From Phytophthora quininea (lineage: Eukaryota; Oomycota; Peronosporomycetes; Peronosporales; Peronosporaceae): a DNA stretch of 64,000 nucleotides. The position numbers and the translations under genes were made by a program. The stretch is taken from the NCBI GenBank assembly GCA_011947345.1, contig JAAVTG010000693.1, positions 248,001 through 312,000 of the forward strand, given 5' to 3'. Positions 46,197 to 57,438 of the stretch are shown piece by piece (positions within the stretch are counted from its first letter, which is position 1; every line of letters begins with the position of its first letter). The notes under the pieces are model-generated. The model worked only from the letters and a program-made list of their open reading frames with translations, did not search any database and was not told where the DNA came from.

Positions 46197-46735
46197 GTCG
46201 AAGCTGAGCGCAGCGAGGTAAGAAAAAACGCTTGAGCTGTTCGTAGTCGCTCAAAAACTGACCTCTTGCCGTCCAGCAGCTCCTGAACTGTTGGTTGGCT
46301 GAGCTGGCTAGTTCCCGTGGCCTGATGATCCTGGGATGGGCGCTCCGCCGCGGAAACCAAATTTCCTGCAGGCAGGAAACACCAGTTTGGAATTTGTACT
46401 CAAGCTGCTTTGGCACTTTGAAAAGTTTCAAATCAACACAGGTCAGCCCGACACACCCGTCCATTCGTCAAATCGTGAGTCGCTCCTCGTCTATTAATGA
46501 CAAAGAAGACGCCGTGGGGACTACGGGAGACCTCATAGCGCCAAGCTTTCGGTCGGTAAAGAGGTGAACGGTAGGACAAGTATATAGCATTGTTATTAGC
46601 TACAAGTCATTTTTAAGCGACGAAACGAAACGAAGGATGACTAGGGGTGCTACCTGACCTATTCGATCGCCGCCCGCCATAATCAGAGACGCCGGTGTCA
46701 AAGAAGAAGTTGCTTCAAAAAAGATCCTAAGGTTG
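46197..46735. other. retroelement 5' flank, boundary not resolved
   Basis: This should contain the 5' terminus of the DIRS/Ngaro-type element. Short palindromes occur (TTTCCTGCAGGCAGGAAA near 46361, TTTGAAAAGTTTCAAA near 46418). No gene is seen. Confidence 0.4.
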
Positions 46736-47666
46736 TGTGGTGTAGCGGGATTTGCCGAAATTCTACTACCCTCACACACTCATGCAGTCGGCGGACTCGT
46801 TCTGCTGTTTTGAGCGCTTCGAAGATTGTTGATTTGTCAAAACTAAATGACTTGGCGGAAGAGAGGGATGGGGGGGTTGGAATCTTCACTTTGCGTACCT
46901 GGATATTTTCTATATTGGTAGTTTTGTATCTTAAGATCTTAAGCGTGAATTTGGGGGCCAATATTGAAACTAAGATCGCGGTACCCTTTAAGAGTGTGTT
47001 GATTTCATGTTTCTTGTTTGACGTTTCCAAAAGTGTGATTTTTCGGAATAGGGAGGGAATTGAGGGTCAATTTACCAAGTAGTAGACATTGCATCCCTGC
47101 ATGGTACACGTGGTTATAAGCTGCGAGTCCAGCCGGTATACTACCCAGATCACCCGAGTAATGCTTGATCCTAAGTGGTATTCGCGTAGCTTGACTGGGC
47201 CAATGTAGTTCCCGAGGTACTGAATGGTCGGAAGGGTACTAGGCAAATTGCCTACGTATTTTAATAGTTTACACTTAGAAGTAACTTATGAGTGGGGCTA
47301 TATGATACCATCCCAAAACCTATCTTTCGTATAATCTCTATATCTGCAACTGGCTATTATCACCTGGTTGCCAGGCCCACACCTTGTCAGCACCACTTGG
47401 AGATCTGGCCGCCTTGGCATGAATCCATCAATTATTCCCCTCTTGGTGTGCCAAATAATATCTGTTCCGGTTCCACTTGATGATCTGGGTTGCGTCCACT
47501 TCGATCCGCCTCCTTGATGTGTCAATCACCTTCTCAATCGGTTTTAATTGTGATCTAGCGTCACCTGTACTGGGATCTAACTCCTGAATTTATCCGTGTA
47601 GATCCAGTAACCCGAGTCTCATTCTGGGTTCAATAACTCAGGGTTTTGGGAACGTAATTCACCACA

Positions 47667-47667
<1 letters not shown>
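46736..47667 (-). repeat. LTR-like repeat, copy A (minus orientation)
   Basis: Read on the minus strand it begins TGTGGTGAATTACG (at 47667) and ends CGCTACACCACA (at 46736): TG...CA termini with a 7-bp inverted repeat TGTGGTG/CACCACA, the mark of an LTR. It aligns by eye over its whole length with the repeat at 50623-51444, with many substitutions and indels; shared stretches include GATAGGTTTTGGGATG, GGGAACTACATT, GTGATCTGG, CTACTTGGT and CCGCCAAG. No target-site duplication is evident and no coding region adjoins, so it is probably an old solo LTR. Confidence 0.6.

Positions 47668-47706
<39 letters not shown>
47668..47706. repeat. (TA)n microsatellite
   Basis: About 38 bp of nearly pure TA dinucleotides, starting right at the outer end of LTR copy A. 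Confidence 0.9.
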
Positions 47707-47710
<4 letters not shown>

Positions 47711-50622
47711 GCAGCCCAAATGGAGGCATTTGAACACAGAAGACAAAATCCCCAACACATTGAAGGCGACCTACTGGGGTCGCTTGATGAAGCTGCAACA
47801 ACTGACATCCGCATGGACGCAGAATTTAACCGTGTGCTTTACCAGGTATCCAAGGTCGTGCTGCCCGTGGATTACAACACAAAGACTCCAGCAGATCTAA
47901 GGAGGGTATCCGCAAGACGCGAATTGAGACACTGATGGACTACAGCAAACGCTTCTGCGTGCGTCAGGATCGCACTCTAGCGATATGTGTGACGACGCTA
48001 TTAGCCGTATATATAAACGTGATTTTCCACACGTCTAGCAATACCTGTATCACGCCAGCGATCAAGTCTACACCACAATCGGAGTGATTGTCCCGTTTTT
48101 CGAGCCCATTGAGCTACATCAAGCATCGAATCGATGACAATTAAGGACTCCACTAGAATAGTGGTTGCAATTCCAGCAGTAGAAGGAATACCACGTGACA
48201 ATAACAATGGACAAGCATCCTGAGGAGACAATCGCAGAAGAGAAGGTCACTGGTAATGGAACGAAAACTAAGAGAATTAGATTTGGCAGCAACAAGTACA
48301 GCACATTCAATTGGACAACGGCGCCGAACACTTCAGACTACCGCGCTCTTCGTCGCGACAATCAGCAAGCCGAGAACCAACAAGTGGATCAATACCGTTC
48401 GTCTATTGCCCCACGACATCTGTCACCTACGTTGAACAACGTAGTCGTTAGTACATTTTCGTAGGGCCCTACGAACGACAAGTTGCAGTTCGTGGAGTCC
48501 TCAAGTCGATGCTCAAGCTCCGGTGCGAGTGATTATCAAGCTCGTATCCGGAAATGATAGCTACCGTCCACAGTTAAATAGTGATCGCTCGCATAATATT
48601 ATCTGTGCAATGCTAATGTAAAGAAGATGCTTGCCCTGCTTCGGCTTCAACTTGATTAAAGGAGCCACCCCAAGTGAAGGTGCCATAGTCGATCGCTTCC
48701 GAATTCCCCAGCTGGAGCGGGATTCAGCGATAATCTGCAAGTTCGAAGTGTAATTACTTTGTTGTAAAATGATATGGCAATTGGCTGAGAGTTTTTCGCG
48801 TTTATTCGGGATTTTAAATGCACTTAAAAATTTGGATCTCATGGGATGCAGCGAATTAGTTGTTCGTAACAAAGACCACACCGCCGAACCGCAGGATGGC
48901 GCTAGCAATGGTGGTGAAACTGTTGATCCTGATACCAAGCTGCACGTGATCGAACATATATACTGGTTCGAAACTGTCACAGCTGTTTTCTTGTGGGTTA
49001 AAACCAGTGGTGCGCATCGACTTCCTGCTGATTTCCGCCGTAGAATCTGTCGTTCTCCATATTGTGTGCCGAAGATCTGTGAAACCGCACTCACGTTGGG
49101 GAAAGCGAAATATATGACCACACTGGACACTTTTGAGGTCGAACAACTGCAGAACATTACCATTCCGTGGCCGCTTTCTGCCTCACGTTTCAATTCAAAC
49201 GTCTGCCCATGGGAATAACAATTGCTTTTAAGAGTTTCGGGCCTACATGGAGCGAGTCATTGATGGCTTGCAGTTCATTATTGTTTATTTGGGTACCATC
49301 CTAGTTTCCCAGGGTTTGTGGGGTGAAAGAAACGGTAAGCGTCATCACTTCCTTCATTAAGCTGACCGTTGCACGTGTAGCTGGCAGAATATCCACGTAG
49401 GGTGGAATTTTTCGGCGACATGAACCAGTTTACTCACCGGCTCCTATTACACACCAAGCGAGATGTCAAGCCACCAAAATCAGGAATCACTTTGAAACTT
49501 CCGTGTTACACAATGGGGTTTACCATATAACCTTCACATAAAATCGGCACAAAATGCCCTTACCCTCCCCTATCGCATTGAAAGAGAATAGCTGTGTTCA
49601 TCGCCGTTGCATTATGCGAAAAAATGATCCCGTTTAATCATTCGGTCTATAATGGCCATCACCGTGTCGTGTCTGGTCTTGGCCCTAGAAAGCTGCGTCG
49701 TGAAACTCAATCTTATATCACTTGTATTGCTGCCCAGCACATGAAGCGTGCCGATAAATTTGCCTCGAAAACGTTTGTTGCGCTAGCAAAACTCGCAAGA
49801 ACCAGCTGAGTCAGAATGTCACGCCAATAGTCGTTTTCTAGCAGGAATAGAGTCAACATATCCATTTCGGTCACGTACAAAACGCACGGTCTGGGTGGTT
49901 CGGGGCGAACAATTTGAAAAAAAATAAATAAATACTCTTCGTCGCACGAGAACTTGTCATTTGCTTCAACCGAATTCAGCATAATGGGGTCGAAGAGCAT
50001 AGCGATGCCTGTCACTGATCCAAAATATTGTTTGAGCAAGATATCTGCTGCGCGAATATGCAAACAAACTTCCTTCATCCGAATCTCTGTCTTGCGAAAT
50101 TAACTGGTGTTGCAGTTCAGAGAGGCTGATATCGCGACTATTATTAACGGAATGGTTTGGTTTGAAGAGGACCGAAGCATATAACGATCGAAATGGTACC
50201 GGACGTTGTATGAGGTCCAAACAAGGATTATGACTTTCCCTATTGATTTTGTCAGCAAGTGTTCGGCTAAGTTGGCGATCAATCAAAAGAAGAACAACAG
50301 GGTTGTAGAGAGCGAAATTGCATCAGAAGTTATCAAAGTTGGGTGTTGGCTTAACCCGACGGTTTCGATAAATCGAAAGCTTGCCAGCACTAATCGTTGA
50401 ACTCGGGACAAAGTAGGTAGTAAACGCGGAATCTGGAGATCCCCGCTGTCGCTCTTAGACATGTCGCCGTCATTGTTGGGGGCCGGCTGCGGTTCGACAA
50501 ATTCCATCGCGCCTTTGCCCCCTCCGAAATGAGGAGCATGAGGAGCATTAGGAGACGGTTTACGCATATACGCGGACGGATCTCGTATGTAAGAGAAAAG
50601 ACAGGCATCGCTCATATGAGTG
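47707..50622. other. repeat-rich stretch between two LTR copies, no confident gene
   Basis: The longest sensible frame is 48769-49218 (plus, 149 residues, beginning MIWQLAESFSRLFGILNALKNLDL), which I do not recognise; an equally long antisense frame covers it. A minus-strand snippet at 47619-47801 ends FVFCVQMPPFGL, which loosely resembles a reverse transcriptase strand, but it runs into the TA repeat. The rest is AT-rich without visible features. Confidence 0.35.
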
Positions 50623-51444
50623 TGTGGTGAAGTGGTTTTCCAGAATTTGGGCCAATACGGGAACCCAGCATGCTAGATCCAGATTCAGATCCCCGGATCA
50701 GATATGGGTACATCGCGGAAGCAATGGGTCCAAGCATGGGGGATCCAGATCTGCGAGTGGGGCCGAGCGGCAGGCATAGAAATAGTACAGGTGATAGGTT
50801 TTGGGATGATATCTCCATGGATCCACTCATAATTTCCTAAATACGGAGTCGAATTTGCCTTATACACCACAAGCGCCCTTCCTAGGGCTTAAGAGTACGG
50901 GAACTACATTAGCCCAGTCAAACTACGTCGGGATCACTGCGGATCAAGCAGTACATGGGTGATCTGGATAGTATATTGACCAGATCCACTCGCACCTTGG
51001 ATCCACTAATACCAAGCGCGGATCCGAGGTCTACTGGAGTTACTACTTGGTCAGAACGACTGATCGACCCTCAAAACCCCAAGATCACGCTATTGGAAGC
51101 GCCAAGTAAGGAAAAGGAAGACAACACACACCTCAAGGCAACCCCCACCTGGATCCAGGATCCAGGCCCCAGATCCAAGTAGATCCAAGCGATTACTAGT
51201 CTGGTAACTACTCAAGGACACAGAGTGGAGATTCCCACGCTGCTCCTGACCTCCCACGTCCCGCCAAGACGTTCGATCTTCATAGATCAAGCATCCTCGA
51301 AGCACCCGAAGAGCCGATCCAGTCCGCCGACGGGTATACAAGGTGAGCACAACTTCAGCTCCACACGGATATCGGAGTACCCCATCCGTTAGCCGGCGTC
51401 TGGGCGCAGTGGAAGCGAACTTTGATAAATCCAGCTACACCACA
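50623..51444 (+). repeat. LTR-like repeat, copy B (plus orientation)
   Basis: Begins TGTGGTGAAGTGG and ends CAGCTACACCACA, with the same TGTGGTG/CACCACA termini as copy A but in the opposite orientation. About 822 bp. It is unusually rich in GATCC and GATCCA words (at least ten between 50670 and 51190) compared with copy A. The sequence after its 3' end (GGTGCAGAACT) does not look like a standard primer-binding site, so it is probably also a solo LTR. Confidence 0.6.
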
Positions 51445-52199
51445 GGTGCAGAACTAACTCTCAATTTACAAACCATATACAGCCCGAAGGTAAGAATCGT
51501 CTAATTTACTAGCAACATCTGCAACTAAGTCACAACGACTTCTCGTGTGAGATATTCCACTTCTTTCCACGAGCTTCACCGGCGTCCTCTCTACATTATA
51601 TGGTCTACGTTAGGATTCTCATCTAGCACCATGGCTGCACGGCGCACCAGACGTGTCTGCTTTGCATCTTTTGTCTCCAGACCTTCTTGCTCGGTTGATT
51701 TCGCGTAGAGAGGTTTACTTCGAAATTCCTCTGGGATGTACGAGTGGTGGTACTTTCACGTGCGGTCGTGAGACAGACACACAACATATGTTTTTGGTGG
51801 TTAGTCGGTTATTCAGGAGTTTCAATTTCGTTAACCACGATACCGCTCGAAGAATTCTGCTCGCCTCCGCTGCCGCCGTCGCTTTGCTGTACACAAACGT
51901 TCGCTTATCCCACATACAACACAACGAAGGAGATCCCTGTCTCATTCCCAGTCCAGCTACACAGCAACGTCGCGTTTCCGCTCACAACAGCTTTTTCGAT
52001 GAAGAAGCGCATCCTAGCCAATAGGCGGGCATTTGGCGGACGACACTGAAGTAAGTTTAAATTCTGGTATGTCTGTACAAATCTGCGATGTGAACAAGAG
52101 GGTTTTTGGTCATTGGGAAAAAATCGAATGCAAATTTAAAAGAGTATGGCGACACGATGTACCAGGATTGACACAGGCGTTTTGATACTCATTTGCAAA
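51445..52199. other. repeat-rich stretch, no confident gene
   Basis: Frames at 51653-52024 and 51744-52049 overlap and are not recognised. They may belong to the start of the transposase relic that follows. Confidence 0.35.
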
Positions 52200-54254
52200 A
52201 CTCTAACAGTCTCCGCTGATTTACTCTTGTAGGACGTCTACCCCTGCTCAGAAGGAATGTTCGAGTTATGGAGACTGTCTCCTTGGTACCTCTGATCCCT
52301 ACGATTTTGTAGTATACAACAAAACATATCATTGTGTTCGTGCTGAAAGACCATTTAGAACGGAATCGCAGCCATTAACTGGCGTACGTCTTTAACACTA
52401 CTCGCGTCGCATTGAGTGTAGGGTTCAGGTTTGTGCATTACATTATTCACAACGTTTTGGTGCGTCGGAAATTGCTAACAACCCTGGGATAGTTAAAAGC
52501 TTACGTTAAACTCACACGTTCAGATTGGATAAAGAAGCAAGTAACTATCCACAATCATGCAGTTCATGACGATATTTTCAGGACCTATCACGTAAACCGC
52601 CGAGTTGTTAACAACGAGGGCATTTCAACAGTTCGAACGCTAGGCCGTGCTGGTACAAACCGCAAGCGTATCATGTAGTATCTCCTGAAAAGACAACGAC
52701 TGAATCAACCATGAAATACGTCCATAATTTTGTCGCTTGACTGCAAAAAAGTCGAACACCTTCCCGACTGTTGATAAACGCGTCACAGCTTTTCTGAACG
52801 CTTTTACAAAAGCTAATGGGAATATTACCAAGGTCTACTCAACATGGGTTCGTAGATTATCGCTTAATTTCTTTTATCTCATCACTGACATAAATCCTTC
52901 GAAAGGACGTAGTGGATTGCATCGTTATCCAGACAAGTCACATGCGTCGAAAGTTTGCTAGTTTTCGTGAGGTGTTTCTCATTAATGCAACTTACAAGAA
53001 GAACTCGGTCTACTCCAACGTGCTATTTTTCATGATACACGGTGCTTGTGGTAAAGGACAAATGTTCAGGTACTACAGCTAATCGTGTTGCTAATTGTCA
53101 TTTCTAATGCGTCGTTTGGTTTTCAACGAATTCAGCATGCCTTAGTTGAAAATGAGCGGAAACCAACGCTTCGAAAAGCTATACGTCATTTTCAAAGAAG
53201 CTACATTGGTTTTGCGTGATAGTCAGAGATCATTGGCGACAAGGACTTCACTAAGATAGCTGTTGTGGAGGAGGAATTATCATTGACCAAGTTATTGCTG
53301 TGCAATTTTTCACGTAGTCAAATGCCTGCAATGAAAATTGCCAAAAGCCGAATACGGCTTGGATTCTTTTCAGAATGATACACCTCTCTTGATTAGTTTA
53401 CTTGTTAGTGTCCCGACGGGCAGATATATAATTATGTGTAGACTACCACGAAATTGATCCTACACGATGACAGAAAACTTGCGGCTTGGTTCGCCATCTT
53501 TCAAGCACAGATGGAGCTCGATAGACCGCGGAAATGTACCGCACCTTGGTAATCACACAAACAACAGGTGGGGGCTTTCATTTCGTTGCGTTCTGTTCGC
53601 AAGTGGAATCTAATTAGTTGTTGTACTCCCAGGCTCAGGTCCAGTTGGCAAAAACTAAAAAGACTGGTGGATACCTCCACGACACTCAACGATTGTGTTG
53701 TGTCTGTGGTATTTTGGCAAACTGTTCAAGAGATAGCACGGTACGCGCAGTTTAATCGTGTGGGACAAATGATCAACATCAACTACGACGAAAATTGGTT
53801 TCGCGTCACGTAGTTGAGCTGTCAAACAGCTATACGGCCTTGCGATATCATCGACGAATAGTTATCGGTACTACCCGCTGCCGCCTTACGTTGGTTTGCA
53901 GTTCGAGCCTGTGAACAATCAGCAGGTAGTCGTTGCGAAAGAGTACACTATGAATCCTACGGCGTGGACTTGCTCATGTATATTTACACCATGCGACTTC
54001 TTCCTTGTCGCCATGTCATTTACTACCGTCGGATAGTAGGACAAGACCGACTAATCGAGCATGAAATTATCCACCTTAAGTGGATAATCGACAATTTCAG
54101 ACGCCTGCGACTTACTCATACCGAGCCGGTGTTTGATATTGATCCTTTTGAAGATATAACAGACTATCGCCTGAGCAAGATCGCTAGCACAGAACTACAA
54201 GCAAGACGCATATGGAAAAATACCGAGAACTACATGCTGTTGGCAAAGAGATAG
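52200..54254 (+). pseudogene. FAR1-like/MULE transposase relic with SWIM finger
   Basis: Read across all three plus-strand frames this resembles the oomycete FAR1-like transposases. In order: YDFVVYNKTYHCVRAE near 52290-52340 (WRKY-GCM1-type DNA-binding strand), VTIHNHAVHDD (His-x-His) with a following YHVNRRVV near 52550-52600, ITTV-like helix and AGTNRKRIM, then FASFREVFLINATYKKNSVYSNVLFFMIHGACGKG near 52950-53060 (DDE core start, Asp replaced by Asn), and a SWIM finger near 53970-54030 with the CSC in one frame and LPCRHVIYYRR in the next. Numerous stops and shifts mean it is dead. It is AT-rich compared with the gene islands. Confidence 0.55.
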
Positions 54255-54677
54255 CAGAAATTCCGTGCTTGTGGGGCATATCGTCTCAAATTCAGCTACA
54301 ACGACTGCTACGGCGCATTTTGGATTCCATAAAAGGAACATAACTACTGCAATGTATGGTCGCGCTCATCATCGTCACTATTCGAGATTAAATTCACTGG
54401 TGATTGTTGCAATAGTAACCGAGATCCTTCAATGCGTGCATTGCTTGCTGAGGTACTTCTCGGTATAATATTACGGCTGACATCACCTGCAACACCTGCG
54501 TGTGGTTGAGGACCATCTCCAATTACGGTTTGTTACTCTCCCATGTCCGCCCGGGATAAGACCTCATGTCAATATGTTGCGTTTTCCTTGATCAACCTTA
54601 GAAGAATAGTATCCCCTGGGCTATTTCACTTTTCTTTTCGGCCTCCGCCTAAACTCAATTTAAATAAGTTAGCCCTC
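54255..54677. other. AT-rich flank, no gene seen
   Basis: About 420 bp between two transposon-derived pieces on opposite strands. Short frames only. Confidence 0.4.
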
Positions 54678-55174
54678 CTAATAATGATCCATAAGTACAC
54701 GCACCCCAACCAATATCGAGGCTAATAACGCCACATCAGGCTGTCTAAAACCTGACCAGCGACTCTGAAGCTCACCAGCGTTGCGAGATGGAGCTGAAGT
54801 GCCGGAAAGGAGCGTGAACGCTTCACACAATCGATACCAAAACGACTGCGACGACTGATCCGTTCCAGCCGCGCCGTTCTCAGACGTATTCGTATATGCT
54901 GTACAGAGATACACGTCCTCGGCTTCTATCCATGCCGAAACGTTTGGCATGTTCCCACCAGCGGCGCGAAGCTGGGGCCTTCGGGTTTGATACAGCAGCA
55001 GTGGCTTGAATTCTCTACGACGCTGGCGGTCGGCGCGTGGGGATCTGCGGGTATGGGGTCGGCGGGATAGATCTCTATGCGTGGCCGGTGGCCGCGGCTT
55101 GTGCCCTGTGCAGTCTGGAAGCGGTGGCGTAGAGCACTCTGTCTGATAGGTTGGAGCTCGGAGTGATTTTGCAC
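54678..55174 (-). pseudogene. Myb/SANT-like domain fragment, Harbinger-associated type
   Basis: The frame 54950-54678 contains WIEAEDVYLCTAYTNTSENGAAGTDQ, then SFWYRLCEAF and LQSRWSGFR, a trihelix (Myb/SANT-like) pattern with its spaced Trp residues. In plants and oomycetes this domain is common in the accessory DNA-binding protein of PIF/Harbinger transposons and in related domesticated proteins. The upstream frame (55174-54926) overlaps and would supply the N-terminus if one base is missing near 54945. No Harbinger transposase is visible nearby, so it is probably a fragment. Confidence 0.5.
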
Positions 55175-57438
55175 TTCGTAGAGACTGGTAGTGAAACGAT
55201 GGGCGGTATTGACTACATTTTCAGCTGCAGTGCGCGATGAATTTTTCGGTTTAGTTCACCACTACTTCTAGGTACCTATCACTACACCGGTGGGTCTTGG
55301 AATTTTGCACTATGTGCAATTCTGTGTATTTTGTCATACCCGTGGAGATGCTATAAGCGGTGAATCTGTGGACATGACTAGAAACAATACAATTCGAGTG
55401 ATGTCTTTATTGCGGTACAAATAGCTATGCTACTCCCTCCAAAACATGTCAACAGTTTATAGTACAAAATAAACTTTGACATACATCGATTCGTAGTATT
55501 CCTTTGAGAAATACTAACCTCGCACCAATATCTAAAGTTGTTCAATTTGTGAAACTGTTTGCAAATGGCAAACACAGACGTATCAATTTCTTGTATAAGT
55601 ATGCGGTAAAATACATGATATCTCTTGAGTAGTACAGTGCAAAATTGAAAGTGATCGACGAGCTTCATACTAAGAACATATTTAAAAACACTTGAGATCA
55701 CTCTTTGTTGTCAACGAACACATATTTTATTACGTAAGAAATAAACATAATAGAAATGCCATCTAGCCATGTGTCATGGAGACAGTATGACGCACACGGA
55801 CTCGTGGGTAAAGCACAAGTTGTCTGTCTCAGGTCTGTATACGTAGCCTTTGCTGTTATAAGTAGTGAATTGGGTCGAGTGCATTGTCAATGACGCTGCG
55901 TTCAATGGAAAAGCGGACTCGCAATGGACTGCTCTTTGGTGTACCGGTATTGCTTGCGCGGAGATAGTTATCAAAGCGAAGGGATCATCGGTACCTTGCT
56001 TTTCGATGGTCGTATGTAAAACTGGTACGCTGTCGGTACACGTGATTGCGGGCGCCGTTTGCACAGGTTCAAACTCTAAAACGCTCTAGATCCTAAAAGC
56101 AAGTGACATTATGCAGAGATGGCATTAAAATGAGGGGCAATTAAAAGATATCGCCTCATGCCCCTCTGACTAATGCCCCTCTTATTATAATGCCGTGAAT
56201 GGTCCGACAGCGCGGTGAACGTAATCATGCCCATCTTCAAGGTACGGTACGCGCGATGCGGGACAACCCAGCGCGAGTGATGGTGCGGCGCCGCTCGTCA
56301 AACAAGATGCGTTGGGCTCCGCTGCAAATGCAGTGGCGGCAGTCACTTGGGCACAACACCGCCAACGCACATTATCTGCTACAGCGCCAAGAGCTCCATT
56401 GTCCAGGCTATCCTCGGCACCAGAGTGATTGCCATTGCAGCGACATCGCACTACGCGCCCTAGCCCTGTCGCTAATTCGGAGGCTAATTCTATGGCGATT
56501 ACTCCACTCTGAAGCCGAGCCGAGAATCCACTCGCGAGCGGGTACAGGATGCGTCGCGGCGGTGGAGACGAAGCGGGGAGCAGGCAAAGCCGACCAGCAG
56601 CGTCGTGGAGACAGCAGTTAGCCGAGCTGCACACAACACCGTTTTGCGTTGCCCCACGGTCCGGTTGTGTGGACCACGTGCGTGCGGTACGGCCCGCCAG
56701 TCAGTCAAGCGCGGTGCGCAATCAGCCCTATCCGCGTCGCATAGCCGCCCCATTTGTGCGGGAATGCGCGCCATCAAAATTGTAGCGTAATCGAGCAACC
56801 AGGGGTAGGGCTTCGTTGATTGTGGACCTTTATGTCGTGTCGCAGCACCGCTTGGCGCGCGATGTCCTTCGTGGCATTTCCTGCTCGCTAGCGTGGGCGA
56901 AGGCGACGGCAGGATGTGCTCGCTGTAGATCCATGGCCTTGCAGTCCAGTCCGATAGCCATGATCTCTCTCTAGGGTGCTATTGCGGGCTCGCCGGCGCT
57001 TGCGGCGGACCCGGAGCAGCGCGCAATCTCGCGTCCTGGCCGAAACGCAATCAAGCGTCGCGGTGGGACGTCTCCGGTAGTCGCGGCGTGGTGCCGCCAT
57101 CACAATTCGGAGCCACCAGCTGATGAGTGCGCTTCGAGAGCTGCCGTATTGCGGGCACTTGCCGGGGCAATGCTCGGCGTGCCATCAGCGGCGTCAGCAG
57201 CAGGAGCAGGACCCGCGACCAACACTCCGCAGGCGCGCTCGCAATCGCCGGCGTGTCCCCGGATCGGCAGCTGCGGTTTTAGCGGGCGACGCCTCCGTTT
57301 TAGCGCTAATTCGGCGGTGGGCGCAGACGGGCCGTGGTCTACCGCCCTGGCGTAAACGCGCGCGAAATGTTTTCGCACCGCATACGGCACAGGGCCGGAC
57401 ACCCATCAGCTTGCTTTTGCACGGCTTCAGAATACGCC
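55175..57438. other. AT-rich then GC-rich intergenic region, no confident gene
   Basis: From 55175 to about 56200 the sequence is AT-rich without recognisable coding. From 56200 to 57438 it is GC-rich, and long overlapping frames on both strands (for example 56199-56621 plus and 56634-56185 minus) look like chance products of composition. The last part should hold the promoter of the CxHGGG-repeat gene. Confidence 0.4.
56121..56194. repeat. short inverted repeat with AGGGGC arms
   Basis: Arms 56121-56138 (GGCATTAAAATGAGGGGC) and 56175-56194 (GCCCCTCTTATTATAATGCC) pair well with small gaps. The words ATGCCCCTC and AATGCCCCTC also repeat directly between them. It could be the end of a small DNA transposon or a transcript hairpin. 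Confidence 0.5.

Noticed and set aside
47619..47801. Reverse transcriptase-like snippet ending FVFCVQMPPFGL
   Set aside because: Only about ten residues resemble RT, and the frame then reads through the TA microsatellite as a Tyr-Ile run.
46736..51444. One element bounded by terminal inverted repeats (A and B)
   Set aside because: Each copy alone has complete TG...CA ends like an LTR, and the interior has no transposase; two solo LTRs fit better.
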